61,829 nt of DNA, from the NCBI GenBank assembly GCA_903844665.1, contig CAIMUS010000310.1:1-61829 (forward strand). Direction: 5' to 3'. Made by a program: the position numbers and the translations under genes. This DNA is from an uncultured Pseudomonadota bacterium (lineage in GTDB: Bacteria; Pseudomonadota; Gammaproteobacteria; Competibacterales; Competibacteraceae). Below are positions 27,865-34,307 of this stretch, piece after piece; within the stretch, counting starts at the first letter, position 1, and every line of letters starts with the position of its first letter. Under the pieces are notes generated by a model. The model was given only the letters and a program-made list of their open reading frames with translations. It searched no databases and had not been told where the DNA came from.

Positions 27865-28512
27865 TCACAACGGCTGTCTCCGGTAGAAGTTTCGATCAGG
27901 CACCCAATCCCGCATCGGAGGAAACTCATTCCCGCATTTAGTCAGTTCCATTAATTTAACGTGATTCTCAACTCGGCTAAGAATTTCATCTATCTCCATT
28001 GCTGTTTTCTTCCTTTCCTTTTCCTTATCTTCATTCATTTTTTTTACTTGTTCATCCCTGCATAACGGTCCAGTTTTAGGCCTCCCTATTGAATAGGAAT
28101 CCAACAATGCCTTTCGAGTTCTCATTCCCTGCTTTAACCTTTTATTTATCGTGTCTCGCCCGGGGCCTTTCAGTCCAGGTTCAACAACCAGTGTTTTCCA
28201 TACGCGCAATGCTGATACCGGCCCATCAAATCCCTCCACCCCTATATAGGGTTGTTGTGTTGGTGTTTTATCCTTTTTCCATCTAACGGTGCCAGCTTCC
28301 GATTGATTCATTGCGGGCCGTGCTATTTCCTCAGCGGCAACTCGATTATCTTTATATTTTGCAATCCTTTTCTGCACTAAATCCCTTGATGCCTGTAAAT
28401 CGAAGTCGCGCTCAAGACGAGTCATAACCTGGGCAAAGCGGCACTCAAACCCGCGTCCATCAGGATAAATCAACGTGTAAACTTTATTAGCCACCGTCGC
28501 ACTCCGTTTCAA
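27865..28512 (-). CDS. Hypothetical protein, 215 aa
   Basis: A charged protein with no recognised family. The middle (YIGVEGFDGPVSALRVW) and the basic RLKQGMRTRKALLDS look like a DNA-binding helix, perhaps a homeodomain-like or splicing-type region. The C terminus is Lys/Glu-rich coil. It sits among replication-related genes and overlaps the DUF3310 gene by 26 bases. Confidence 0.45.
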   Translation of the reverse strand: MKRSATVANKVYTLIYPDGRGFECRFAQVMTRLERDFDLQASRDLVQKRIAKYKDNRVAAEEIARPAMNQSEAGTVRWKKDKTPTQQPYIGVEGFDGPVSALRVWKTLVVEPGLKGPGRDTINKRLKQGMRTRKALLDSYSIGRPKTGPLCRDEQVKKMNEDKEKERKKTAMEIDEILSRVENHVKLMELTKCGNEFPPMRDWVPDRNFYRRQPL

Positions 28513-28726
28513 ATCGAATCAATTCGTCTAACTCAACTCGCATCTTCCGCAGATCGAGTACGCCGTCTTTTCTCCGAAAGCGTAATAACCTTTTCAATAT
28601 GCAACCCTGTAGAAAGCCAGAGTATTCGGCAGGGCTGAAATTGGCTTTCATTATTTGATATGGCTGAATGCCTAACAAGGCGTAGTGATCGGGAGACGTA
28701 TCATTCATATTATGTTTTATTTGCAT
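28487..28726 (-). CDS. DUF3310 protein
   Basis: A 79-residue protein. DHYALLGIQPYQIMKANFSP, then a helix EYSGFLQGCILKRLLRFR and LRKMRVELDELI match the DUF3310 pattern found in many phages, sometimes called a nucleotide-kinase-like protein. Function unknown. The start at 28726 is chosen because GGAG lies seven bases before it, inside the upstream gene. Confidence 0.75.
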   Translation of the reverse strand: MQIKHNMNDTSPDHYALLGIQPYQIMKANFSPAEYSGFLQGCILKRLLRFRRKDGVLDLRKMRVELDELIRFETECDGG

Positions 28727-29054
28727 ACTCATACTCCACCCCTTTCCTAACCCTACGAACGAAAATGCCATAGCTGATTCCAAGACGCACCGCCTCAGTA
28801 ACACTTTTTGGATTGCGGCCTAAAATTTCAACAAGTTCCTTTTTTGTTTTCCATGAATGGCCTAAAATAGCTACAATCTTTTCCCGTATGGATTGCTCTC
28901 CTCTTTTCGGCCTGCCTCCAATTCTATCCTGTTTCCCTTTATTCCATTTTACGGGCTTATCCCACCAATCGGGCAATTGGTACGGGTTCCGTATTACCTC
29001 ATCGCTCGGAAATTTGAATTCTGATGGGGCTGGTTGTGTAAATTTCACGGCCAC
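28710..29054 (-). CDS. Winged-helix DNA-binding protein
   Basis: A 114-residue protein. Residues 53-108 (REKIVAILGHSWKTKKELVEI, then KSVTEAVRLGISYGIFVRR) form a winged helix-turn-helix ending in a beta wing with Arg and Lys. The N terminus is Pro- and Trp-rich. Likely a replication or transcription regulator of the early genes. Confidence 0.6.
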   Translation of the reverse strand: MAVKFTQPAPSEFKFPSDEVIRNPYQLPDWWDKPVKWNKGKQDRIGGRPKRGEQSIREKIVAILGHSWKTKKELVEILGRNPKSVTEAVRLGISYGIFVRRVRKGVEYEYANKT

Positions 29055-29377
29055 ATACCAAAGGATATAGATTTAAAATCAAACTTATCTCCATCTTCTA
29101 ACCGAGTGCACAATTCCATTGCCACCTTATACACCAAATCGGGATCATCTGCCACTCCATTAACACGGACTATCGTTTTCCCCTTTTTCAATCCCTTACC
29201 ATTCGATTTTAATTCCCAGCGGAAAACTCCAACCGAAAAGTTTTTCCACCTTCCTCTAACTCCAGGATGGGGCGCTTCGCTTCCAAAGAATCCATAACCA
29301 CCCTCATGGTATTGTGAGATTAGGAACTCTCTAATATGAGGTTCCATTATATTCAGAAAGTCGTCATATTGCATCAT
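29045..29377 (-). CDS. Hypothetical protein, 110 aa
   Basis: Starts with MMQYDDFLNIMEPHIREFL and contains short beta strands (KTIVRVNGVADDPDLVYK). The family is not recognised. Its ATG overlaps the stop of the truncated IscB gene (ATGA), so a ribosome leaving the IscB fragment could restart here. Confidence 0.5.
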   Translation of the reverse strand: MMQYDDFLNIMEPHIREFLISQYHEGGYGFFGSEAPHPGVRGRWKNFSVGVFRWELKSNGKGLKKGKTIVRVNGVADDPDLVYKVAMELCTRLEDGDKFDFKSISFGMWP

Positions 29378-29610
29378 AATTCACCCATCAATTGATCGCC
29401 AACCAGGGCTATCCCCGTGGTTTTACTGCCGGGGTCCACTTTGAATTCAATGGGCTGTACGTTGCCCTCGACACGATCTTGCAGAATGATCGTGAAAGGC
29501 GCCGCGCGGTAAACGGCGGCACGTCCTGCTGACAACAACTCTCGTGCTCTGGCAGGATGGCATGGCATTAGCGGTTTTTTGGTACTGCTCAGTACAAAGA
29601 CTCGATTCAT
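29374..29610 (-). pseudogene. iscB: IscB N-terminal fragment A (PLMP + RuvC-I)
   Basis: 78 residues. The PLMP motif (KKPLMPC, residues 11-17) and the RuvC-I strand DPGSKTTGIALV with its catalytic Asp59 are the start of an IscB-type RNA-guided nuclease, normally about 400-500 residues. The bridge helix, HNH and RuvC-II/III are gone. The frame ends after eight foreign residues (GDQLMGEL) in an ATGA overlap with the next gene, as if a deletion fused IscB to the tail of a former gene. The omega-RNA before it is preserved. It might still bind RNA, but cannot cut. Confidence 0.8.
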
Positions 29611-29918
29611 GCGATTACTCGCTCACTGTCAAAGCAGGTAAAGGTCACCTCGACAATGATGAATGCCGGTACTATCCCGCCAGCACTGCCCATTAACCCG
29701 GTGCTGTGCTGTTTAACTGGCAGGTTGCAGCGCCTGGAACTGGTGAAGCATTCCAAGGTGCGTTCTTTAACGCTTACATTCATCGTAGCCCCATCACTTT
29801 TTCAAGGGGTGGCTGAGTCTGGTTGAGTCTGCTCTCCTGCCGAAGCCTGAAAGCAAAAATGAAAAATGAGGCGCGAAATGGATTTCGTGAATCATTTTTC
29901 AAGCCGGGGACTCAACCC
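29611..29918 (-). ncRNA. Omega-RNA (HEARO) A
   Basis: A noncoding stretch directly upstream of IscB fragment A. It is alignable over its whole length with 32499-32800, which lies in the same place before the other fragment. Shared blocks include GTAGCCCC and CTGTTTAAC on the plus strand, and a long stem GAAAAATGA / TCATTTTTC. The inner stem reads GAAAT-CC-ATTTC here and GTAAT-CC-ATTAC in copy B, a compensatory pair change. The guide would be read from the bases just above 29918. Confidence 0.75.
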
Positions 29919-30003
29919 GGGCCTAAATGGTGGCTGGCATCCCTGCCAGCAGGTTCGCGAGGTATCCTCCTGACCTCGTACTGCAATTTCAATGGGTTGC
30001 CAC

Positions 30004-30232
30004 ATATCACTGTAACTTCTCAATAAGTCAGGGCGCTCCCTGCGGAACGGCAGCCTGCTGCCGGATGAGCTCGGGCAGTGGTGGAATCGCGTGCGTGCAC
30101 GATGTCCGATCAGTGAGGTACCTTCGGGAATGTCCGGTAACTGCACTGGCTTGCTCATAGCTCTACTGTGCCATCAATGGCAGGCTCATGTCCAGCGTCT
30201 TGCCCCCGGTTATTGAGAAGTTACATATCACT
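30004..30232. mobile_element. IS66-type remnant / MITE with 8-bp target duplication
   Basis: The element (30012-30224, 213 bp) has perfect 15-bp terminal inverted repeats GTAACTTCTCAATAA / TTATTGAGAAGTTAC, flanked by direct repeats ATATCACT at 30004-30011 and 30225-30232. Ends that begin GTAA and 8-bp duplications are characteristic of IS66. An inside minus-strand frame starts MSKPVQLPDIPEGT, like the beginning of IS66-type transposases, and is then lost. It landed at the stop codon of the RHH gene without destroying it. Confidence 0.8.
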
Positions 30233-30410
30233 TTTTCCAAGTTAGTTCGCCGGGCGTCCTACCCGGCGTGGCGGTGCAATCGCCAAAATACTGCTCCAGG
30301 ATAAGCGATACCGTCGTAGAAATCGAGCGACGATCAGCCTTGGTTTTCTCTCGGATCATCCTATCCAGGGCGGGAGAGATCCACACTTGGAGCCGTTTTT
30401 TATTATTCAT
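30228..30410 (-). CDS. Ribbon-helix-helix DNA-binding protein
   Basis: 60 residues from ATG 30410 (a GTG just before is also possible). RLQVWISPALDRMIRE and then SISTTVSLILEQYF give the beta strand and two helices of an Arc/CopG-type repressor. The stop codon lies inside the IS66 target duplication. It probably regulates its own small operon through the palindrome at 30683-30706. Confidence 0.7.
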   Translation of the reverse strand: MNNKKRLQVWISPALDRMIREKTKADRRSISTTVSLILEQYFGDCTATPGRTPGELTWKK

Positions 30411-30648
30411 CACCTATAGGCTTTGTCTTCAGATGCGCCCAGCCGTCGTCGGTTCTGCGCCAGTCGCACATTCGGGTTTTCCCTTTGCATCGCATGCACG
30501 ATTTGGGATCAAGCCCATCGCACGTTGGGCAGCCGCGTTTTTTACTGTCGCTCAATACAGCCATAAACGCCATATCTTTTAATGGAGCGAATTGGAATTC
30601 AAACTTGAATTTCCCTTTAGGTATTATTACCTTTTCGGATTCTATCAT
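30403..30648 (-). CDS. Small zinc-finger protein
   Basis: An 81-residue protein with a CPTC-DG ... CMRC-GK ... C arrangement (residues 40-61), similar to a single DnaJ-type zinc repeat. The N terminus is a beta-rich stretch (VIIPKGKFKFEFQFAPL). It is the first gene after the promoter at 30683-30715 and overlaps the RHH gene. Role unknown, perhaps nucleic-acid or protein binding. Confidence 0.6.
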   Translation of the reverse strand: MIESEKVIIPKGKFKFEFQFAPLKDMAFMAVLSDSKKRGCPTCDGLDPKSCMRCKGKTRMCDWRRTDDGWAHLKTKPIGDE

Positions 30649-30682
30649 GCTATCACCTCAGTGTGTGTGTCGCGTGTGTTGT

Positions 30683-30715
30683 AAGCTACATATTACTATA
30701 TTTGTAGCCAAAGTC
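30683..30715 (-). promoter_or_regulatory. Promoter with palindromic operator
   Basis: Minus strand: TTGACT (30710-30715), 16 bases, TAATAT (30688-30693). A 24-bp imperfect palindrome (GCTAC ... GTAGC, 30683-30706) covers the -10, a natural operator for the RHH protein two genes on. Confidence 0.55.
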
Positions 30716-30736
30716 AAGCTTTTTTTATTTTCGGTA

Positions 30737-30765
30737 CGGCGCTCAGACGCAGAATCTGAGCGCCG
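30737..30765. other. Perfect 11-bp hairpin between transcription units
   Basis: Arms CGGCGCTCAGA / TCTGAGCGCCG with a 7-base loop, after the gene at 30796 and before the promoter at 30715. There is no T-run after it on the minus strand (A-run instead), so it is not a classical terminator there; it could protect or process the RNA end. Confidence 0.5.
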
Positions 30766-30795
30766 ATTGTTGGTTTCCCTATGATAGTAATGGCA

Positions 30796-31365
30796 TCAAT
30801 TGCCGCATCGCCGCGCCAACTCCACCAGCCAGCGCGCCAACTCGATCGGCGTATGCTCCCGCTCGGCTTTCGAGCAGTGTTTTCGGTATCTTTGCATCCC
30901 CTTCCTCATGCCGTGGCTGGTCGATATGACATGAGTCGGCTCGTCCAGGCGTAGCGGGATAGGCGGGATATTTCTCGGCAGACATCCCACGATATACAGC
31001 CACGTGGCTTTCCCAGCCCGGTGTCCCCACCAGAGTTGTGTTATGGGGAGTGTCCAACCATAGAACTTGTCTTTACGTCTTGGGTGTGGCAACTCCATGT
31101 GCGGCCATAGTTTCGATCCTGCTGGATGCTCCAGCACCCCTCCCCATCGCCTCACTTGCTCCACGGACCATACGGCGAGATCCTTCTCGCCGGGATCTGG
31201 ATGCGCGAATTTGTACAACTTGCCCCAGGCCCGGCACGGCGGGTGTGCCACTACTGGCGTGCCACCTGGCCAGCGCAGCGCATCTCTATCGGCATCCCAA
31301 ACATCTACGTCAGGCAGTGTTTTGTAGATGCTGTCATTTCGACAGAACAGGACCGAGATCGTCAT
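30796..31365 (-). CDS. Phage protein with methyltransferase-like PPC motif
   Basis: A 189-residue protein. VVAHPPCRAWGKLYKF near residue 38 resembles the catalytic Pro-Cys loop of cytosine-type enzymes. VLEHPAGSKLWP and the aromatic ITQLWWGHRA follow. Proteins of this kind recur in phages without proven function. The full SAM-binding motif is not seen, so activity is uncertain. Its start overlaps the end of the gene upstream (ATGA). Confidence 0.5.
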   Translation of the reverse strand: MTISVLFCRNDSIYKTLPDVDVWDADRDALRWPGGTPVVAHPPCRAWGKLYKFAHPDPGEKDLAVWSVEQVRRWGGVLEHPAGSKLWPHMELPHPRRKDKFYGWTLPITQLWWGHRAGKATWLYIVGCLPRNIPPIPLRLDEPTHVISTSHGMRKGMQRYRKHCSKAEREHTPIELARWLVELARRCGN

Positions 31366-31646
31366 GGGTGCGGTCCTTCCGGCGCGTTAGCGGCCCGGCG
31401 CTCCTCGCATCGGGCGCAAAGATCATCCCAATCACAGTTGCAGCCCCGTGGGTTCAGGTTATCAAATTCCTTTTCGTCTGACTCCTCGAACGCCTCCATG
31501 CACTCAGGATGCAAGTGATTACAACTCGGCCTGTCATCGAACTGTGTCCAACCGATGTACCGGTCTCCCGGGAGGATCGCTTCGTTGCACCAGTCACGGT
31601 AATGTCGCTTTCTCGAAATTACTTCTTTTATTTCTGTGGTTCTCAT
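31362..31646 (-). CDS. Cys-rich small protein
   Basis: 94 residues from ATG 31646, chosen because GGAG lies upstream; a longer frame exists but is basic nonsense that overlaps the preceding gene. Cys residues lie in CNEAILPGDRY, HPEC and CNCDWDDLCARC, so it probably binds zinc. Function unknown. It is coupled to the next gene. Confidence 0.6.
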   Translation of the reverse strand: MRTTEIKEVISRKRHYRDWCNEAILPGDRYIGWTQFDDRPSCNHLHPECMEAFEESDEKEFDNLNPRGCNCDWDDLCARCEERRAANAPEGPHP

Positions 31647-31749
31647 GGTTTTCTCCGTCGTTGCCGTTCCGCCCTTCGGCGTGCGCGCGGAACGCCTGAT
31701 TTTCCACGGCGTGGCCGTGGTGGGGGGTCTGTGGCCATCCACCAGATTC

Positions 31750-32007
31750 TCATGCTGGCACCTCCTCCCAGGTGCGCCCGTCCAGCAGTCGGCCTGCCGT
31801 GGCCGCGTAGGAGGCCGCTGGCGCTGTTGCCGGGGCTTCGGTATCGCTTTTTTCCACCAAGGTCTCAAATCGAAGATTTGACGCCTTGGCGGGGCACTCC
31901 CTAAGCTTGACATTAATCGGTTTAACATCGTCGGGTACGGGTGCCTGGAACTGCCGCGTGGCTAGGATGCGCCCCGGAGTCGATTTACGGATAAGCTTGG
32001 GTTTCAT
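31750..32007 (-). CDS. Hypothetical protein, 85 aa
   Basis: Starts MKPKLIRKSTPGRILATRQF with AGGT before the ATG. It is Ala/Pro-rich in the second half. The same leader GAGGTAACCCGATG also precedes the gene at 33935. No family recognised. Confidence 0.5.
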   Translation of the reverse strand: MKPKLIRKSTPGRILATRQFQAPVPDDVKPINVKLRECPAKASNLRFETLVEKSDTEAPATAPAASYAATAGRLLDGRTWEEVPA

Positions 32008-32047
32008 CGGGTTACCTCATGTGGGAAAGGTATCGGTCCAGCCCAAT

Positions 32048-32121
32048 ATGGGGTACTTTGCATCAGGATGATACTCTACACGAATAGGAGTAGAGTATCA
32101 TCCTGATGCAAAGTACCCCAT
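32048..32121. repeat. Perfect 32-bp inverted repeat with 10-base loop
   Basis: Left arm 32048-32079 and right arm 32090-32121 pair without a mismatch around the loop ACGAATAGGA. No gene lies in it. It stands between the end of IscB fragment B and the gene at 32007. There is no T-run on either side. Possible roles are discussed as a finding. Confidence 0.9.
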
Positions 32122-32138
32122 CTGGTTGTCATTTCTCA

Positions 32139-32498
32139 TTAACTATCCCAGTTCTCCACATTTGCATACTCTCCTGCTTGGGTTAGGCGTAGCGCCCGGC
32201 GGTCAGCCAGGTTTTTACGGATAGCCTCGCCGCGGTGCTCAAGATTCGCACCGAAGAGCACTACCCGGCCCTGGTTGGGAAATACCCCCACCAGCGCAAT
32301 CCCAGTAGTTTTACTGCCTGGATCAACCTTGAATTCGATCGGTTGCGTCTCACCGTCAGCCCGGTCTTTAAGAATAATCGTGAACGGCGCCGTGCGATAA
32401 ACAGCGGCTTTACCCGCTTTCAGCAACCGCGTTGCCCGTGCGGGGCGGCAAGGCATGAGTGGCTTCAAGATACTGCTTAAAACAAATACTGAATTCAT
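32139..32498 (-). pseudogene. iscB: IscB N-terminal fragment B (PLMP, RuvC-I, bridge helix)
   Basis: 119 residues. LKPLMPC (residues 11-17), DPGSKTTGIALV with Asp59, and the Arg-rich bridge helix HRGEAIRKNLADRRALR (residues 88-104) are intact. The sequence then ends after about 15 residues; HNH and the rest of RuvC are missing. It differs from fragment A at many positions, so the two are old relatives, not a recent copy. Its preserved omega-RNA lies just upstream. It cannot be a nuclease by itself but could bind the RNA. Confidence 0.8.
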
Positions 32499-32800
32499 TG
32501 GTTTACACCACGCCCGAAGGCGTAAAAGGTCCCCTCGATAAAGTTAGTGAGCAGCACGTCCAAACCGCACTGCCCGTTGACCCGGTCCGTGCTGTTTAAC
32601 GATCTGGTTACAGGGTCTGGGACTGAGGAAGCATCCCAGAGTGTGTTCTTGAACTCTCTCACTAACGTAGCCCCGTCACGCTTGCGCGTGGTGGCTGAAT
32701 CTGGTTGAGTCATGCCTTCATGCCGGAGCTTGAAAGCGAAAATGAAAAATGAACAAGTAATGGATTACGCGGTTCATTTTTCAAGCCGGGGACTCAACCC
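32499..32800 (-). ncRNA. Omega-RNA (HEARO) B
   Basis: Homologous along its length with 29611-29918. The sharp end of similarity at 32800 (ACTCAACCC on the plus strand) marks where scaffold meets guide. On the minus strand the guide would come from TTTTCGCCGTTTTCGCCATA, inside the tandem repeat next door. A 72-residue reading frame (32495-32713) crosses it and is taken as chance. Confidence 0.75.
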
Positions 32801-32803
32801 TAT

Positions 32804-32880
32804 GGCGAAAACGGCGAAAACGGCGAAAACGGCGAAAACAGCCGGAACAGGTAGCAATACTTTCGCCGCTTTCGCCGGGG
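32804..32880. repeat. GGCGAAAAC tandem repeat and inverted partner
   Basis: Four exact 9-base units (32804-32839) are followed by CTTTCGCCGCTTTCGCC (about 32860-32876), which can pair with them. It begins three bases from the omega-RNA boundary. A plus-strand frame from 32802 (MAKTAKTAKTAK) reads through it and may be the stump of an older gene. Confidence 0.75.
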
Positions 32881-32911
32881 TGCCTATCGAAAATTCAAAA
32901 TTTCAGGTAGC

Positions 32912-33172
32912 TCAACTTTTTCTTGCGGCCATGATGCCGCCGATAACGCAGGCTATGCCGGTGCCTAGCAAAATGCACTCTGCCCTGTAGTTTCCCATCC
33001 ACTCAAAAATGTCTGCCCATGGCGCACGATAAATCTCGATGGCGAAGAGTATCGAGCAGCCGGCGCTGATGAATAGGATAATAGCGAGTACCCACCATGG
33101 GTAATTTTCGGATACTTCATGTTGGCGGACGGGGACGGCTTTATTTTCAGCATGAGTGATGACTTTTTTCAT
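32912..33172 (-). CDS. Small membrane protein, two segments
   Basis: An 86-residue protein with two hydrophobic segments: WWVLAIILFISAGCSILFAI (about 26-45) and ILLGTGIACVIGGIMAA (about 67-83), both ends basic or polar. Size and topology would suit a holin, but it lies in the early strand and nothing else supports lysis. It overlaps the next gene by 4 bases. Confidence 0.55.
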   Translation of the reverse strand: MKKVITHAENKAVPVRQHEVSENYPWWVLAIILFISAGCSILFAIEIYRAPWADIFEWMGNYRAECILLGTGIACVIGGIMAARKS

Positions 33173-33387
33173 GCCGCAGCCATCCCTCTGTGTAACAGGT
33201 CGGCATGGCGCTGGTGCTGCTGATATTCCGCATCCGTCTCGATCTCGTCGGCGCGGAATTCAATGTCGGGGTTGCCTCTGCGCAACTTGCGCAGGATGTG
33301 GCTTGTCTTGCAATCCTGCACTTTCATGTATTTTTCCCAATGCCATCCTCGCATCTGGGAGAATACGCATGCTTGAATCTCGGTCAT
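33169..33387 (-). CDS. Small protein, first gene after the second early promoter
   Basis: A 72-residue protein (MTEIQACVFSQMRGWHWEKY; C-terminal EYQQHQRHADLLHRG). GAGGA lies before its ATG. It follows the operator-controlled promoter at 33453-33486. No family recognised. Confidence 0.5.
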   Translation of the reverse strand: MTEIQACVFSQMRGWHWEKYMKVQDCKTSHILRKLRRGNPDIEFRADEIETDAEYQQHQRHADLLHRGMAAA

Positions 33388-33452
33388 TGTTGTTTCCTCA
33401 TTGGTTTGGGGGTGAAGACAAATCCTGTCGCCTTACATTTGCTACTCCATGG

Positions 33453-33486
33453 TTGACATTGTGGAGCAAGTTGCTCTAGCTGTCAA
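33453..33486 (-). promoter_or_regulatory. Second early promoter with repressor operator
   Basis: Minus strand: TTGACA (33481-33486), 17-base spacer, CACAAT (33458-33463). The spacer holds a 17-bp operator TGGAGCA-AGT-TGCTCTA (33462-33478, plus strand) like the two at 47.8-47.9 kb. An outer inverted repeat GTTGACA / TGTCAAC flanks it. Confidence 0.65.
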
Positions 33487-33620
33487 CAACTATTTTAGAT
33501 ATTTTTGAAATATTTTTTTTGGGGTGGGGGTTCGCATAAATGAATTGCCGCTTCTGTGCCCACTCCAGCAGTTGAGCCGCTTGCTTCAGTTCCGGCGGGA
33601 CGGTTCCTCCTTCCGGGGAC

Positions 33621-33935
33621 TCAACTCCCTCTGGAACGCTGACCCATTTCGTAATCTTCCGTGTATTTTTCGAGCCTTATTGCCAGGTTCACGAGCACCA
33701 GCCACTGGGTATCCCAGGTATCCTGGGTATCTCTCAGGCTGTTCCGTAGTCTGGCATACTGACGCAAGTAGTAGGCGGCTTGTTTCGCATCACGTCGGAG
33801 GTTAGCGTTCTCCTCCCGCAACTCCCGGACACATTCCGGGCATCCCCAGGCATTCTCTGGAGGTATTCCGTGCGTCGGGCAGGAGTGCCACAGGGGGGCT
33901 GGAGCGTCTGTCTTTTCATGCCAACTGTTCGTCAT
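33621..33935 (-). CDS. Zinc-ribbon coiled-coil protein
   Basis: A 104-residue protein. SCPTHGIPPENAWGCPECV (residues 18-36) is a small zinc ribbon, followed by a coiled coil (RELREENANLRRDAKQAA). Such proteins are frequent in phages of proteobacteria. Its stop is the TGA of a GTTGAGTCCCC motif that recurs in the window. A second frame (33476-33650, VESPEGGTVPPELKQAAQ) continues after it without a proper start. Confidence 0.55.
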   Translation of the reverse strand: MTNSWHEKTDAPAPLWHSCPTHGIPPENAWGCPECVRELREENANLRRDAKQAAYYLRQYARLRNSLRDTQDTWDTQWLVLVNLAIRLEKYTEDYEMGQRSRGS

Positions 33936-33959
33936 CGGGTTACCTCGTGTCGATCATAA

Positions 33960-34307
33960 AGTTGCCGTTATGGTAACGGCGGGTTGGATAAGTATGTTAG
34001 TGCACAACCTTTAGGCTTGCACAACGCCCAAAAAACATAAGTCTATGATTTTATAATAAGTTTTCCAACTGCACAACCAGACACCCCATTTCCCAAACTT
34101 TATACAAAAATATGAAATAGTGATTACAAATGTTTGATGACACATTTTTTGGACTCTAAACATCCAGATTTTAAATATCTATAGTATGTTCTATAAATAG
34201 GTTGTTCAAGTTGGTTAGGTTGTGTATATATAATAAGATCAATAACTTATGTTGCACAACCCGCACAACTTGAACAACCTAATGGTTGTTCCTTACGATT
34301 CAGTTTC
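33960..34307. other. AT-rich region with iteron-like repeats, candidate origin
   Basis: TGCACAAC occurs at 34001, 34018, 34070 and 34253, with CGCACAACT at 34262 and TGAACAACC at 34271. The inverse GGTTGTTCAAGTTG (34200-34213) pairs exactly with 34266-34279. AT-rich stretches lie between (34050-34060, 34085-34200, 34224-34250). It directly follows the primase/helicase gene. No gene is visible in these 350 bases. Confidence 0.55.

Noticed and set aside
30737..30765. Rho-independent terminator for the minus strand
   Set aside because: An A-run, not a T-run, follows the stem in the direction of transcription. Only the hairpin itself was kept as a feature.
32048..32121. Hairpin telomere (N15-type) site
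   Set aside because: The 10-base centre is not palindromic, no protelomerase gene is visible, and the site is not at a module border of the kind expected.
32495..32713. 72-residue minus-strand frame starting MTQPDSATTRKRDGATLV
   Set aside because: It lies wholly in omega-RNA B. The matching stretch in copy A is not open in the same frame, while RNA stems are conserved.
32804..32839. CRISPR-like array
   Set aside because: The 9-base units are directly adjacent, with no spacers. It is a simple tandem repeat.
32802..32990. Plus-strand frame MAKTAKTAKTAKTAGTG
   Set aside because: It reads through the GGCGAAAAC repeat, is antisense to the membrane protein gene and has no ribosome-binding site. 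It may be a relic but is not supported as a gene.
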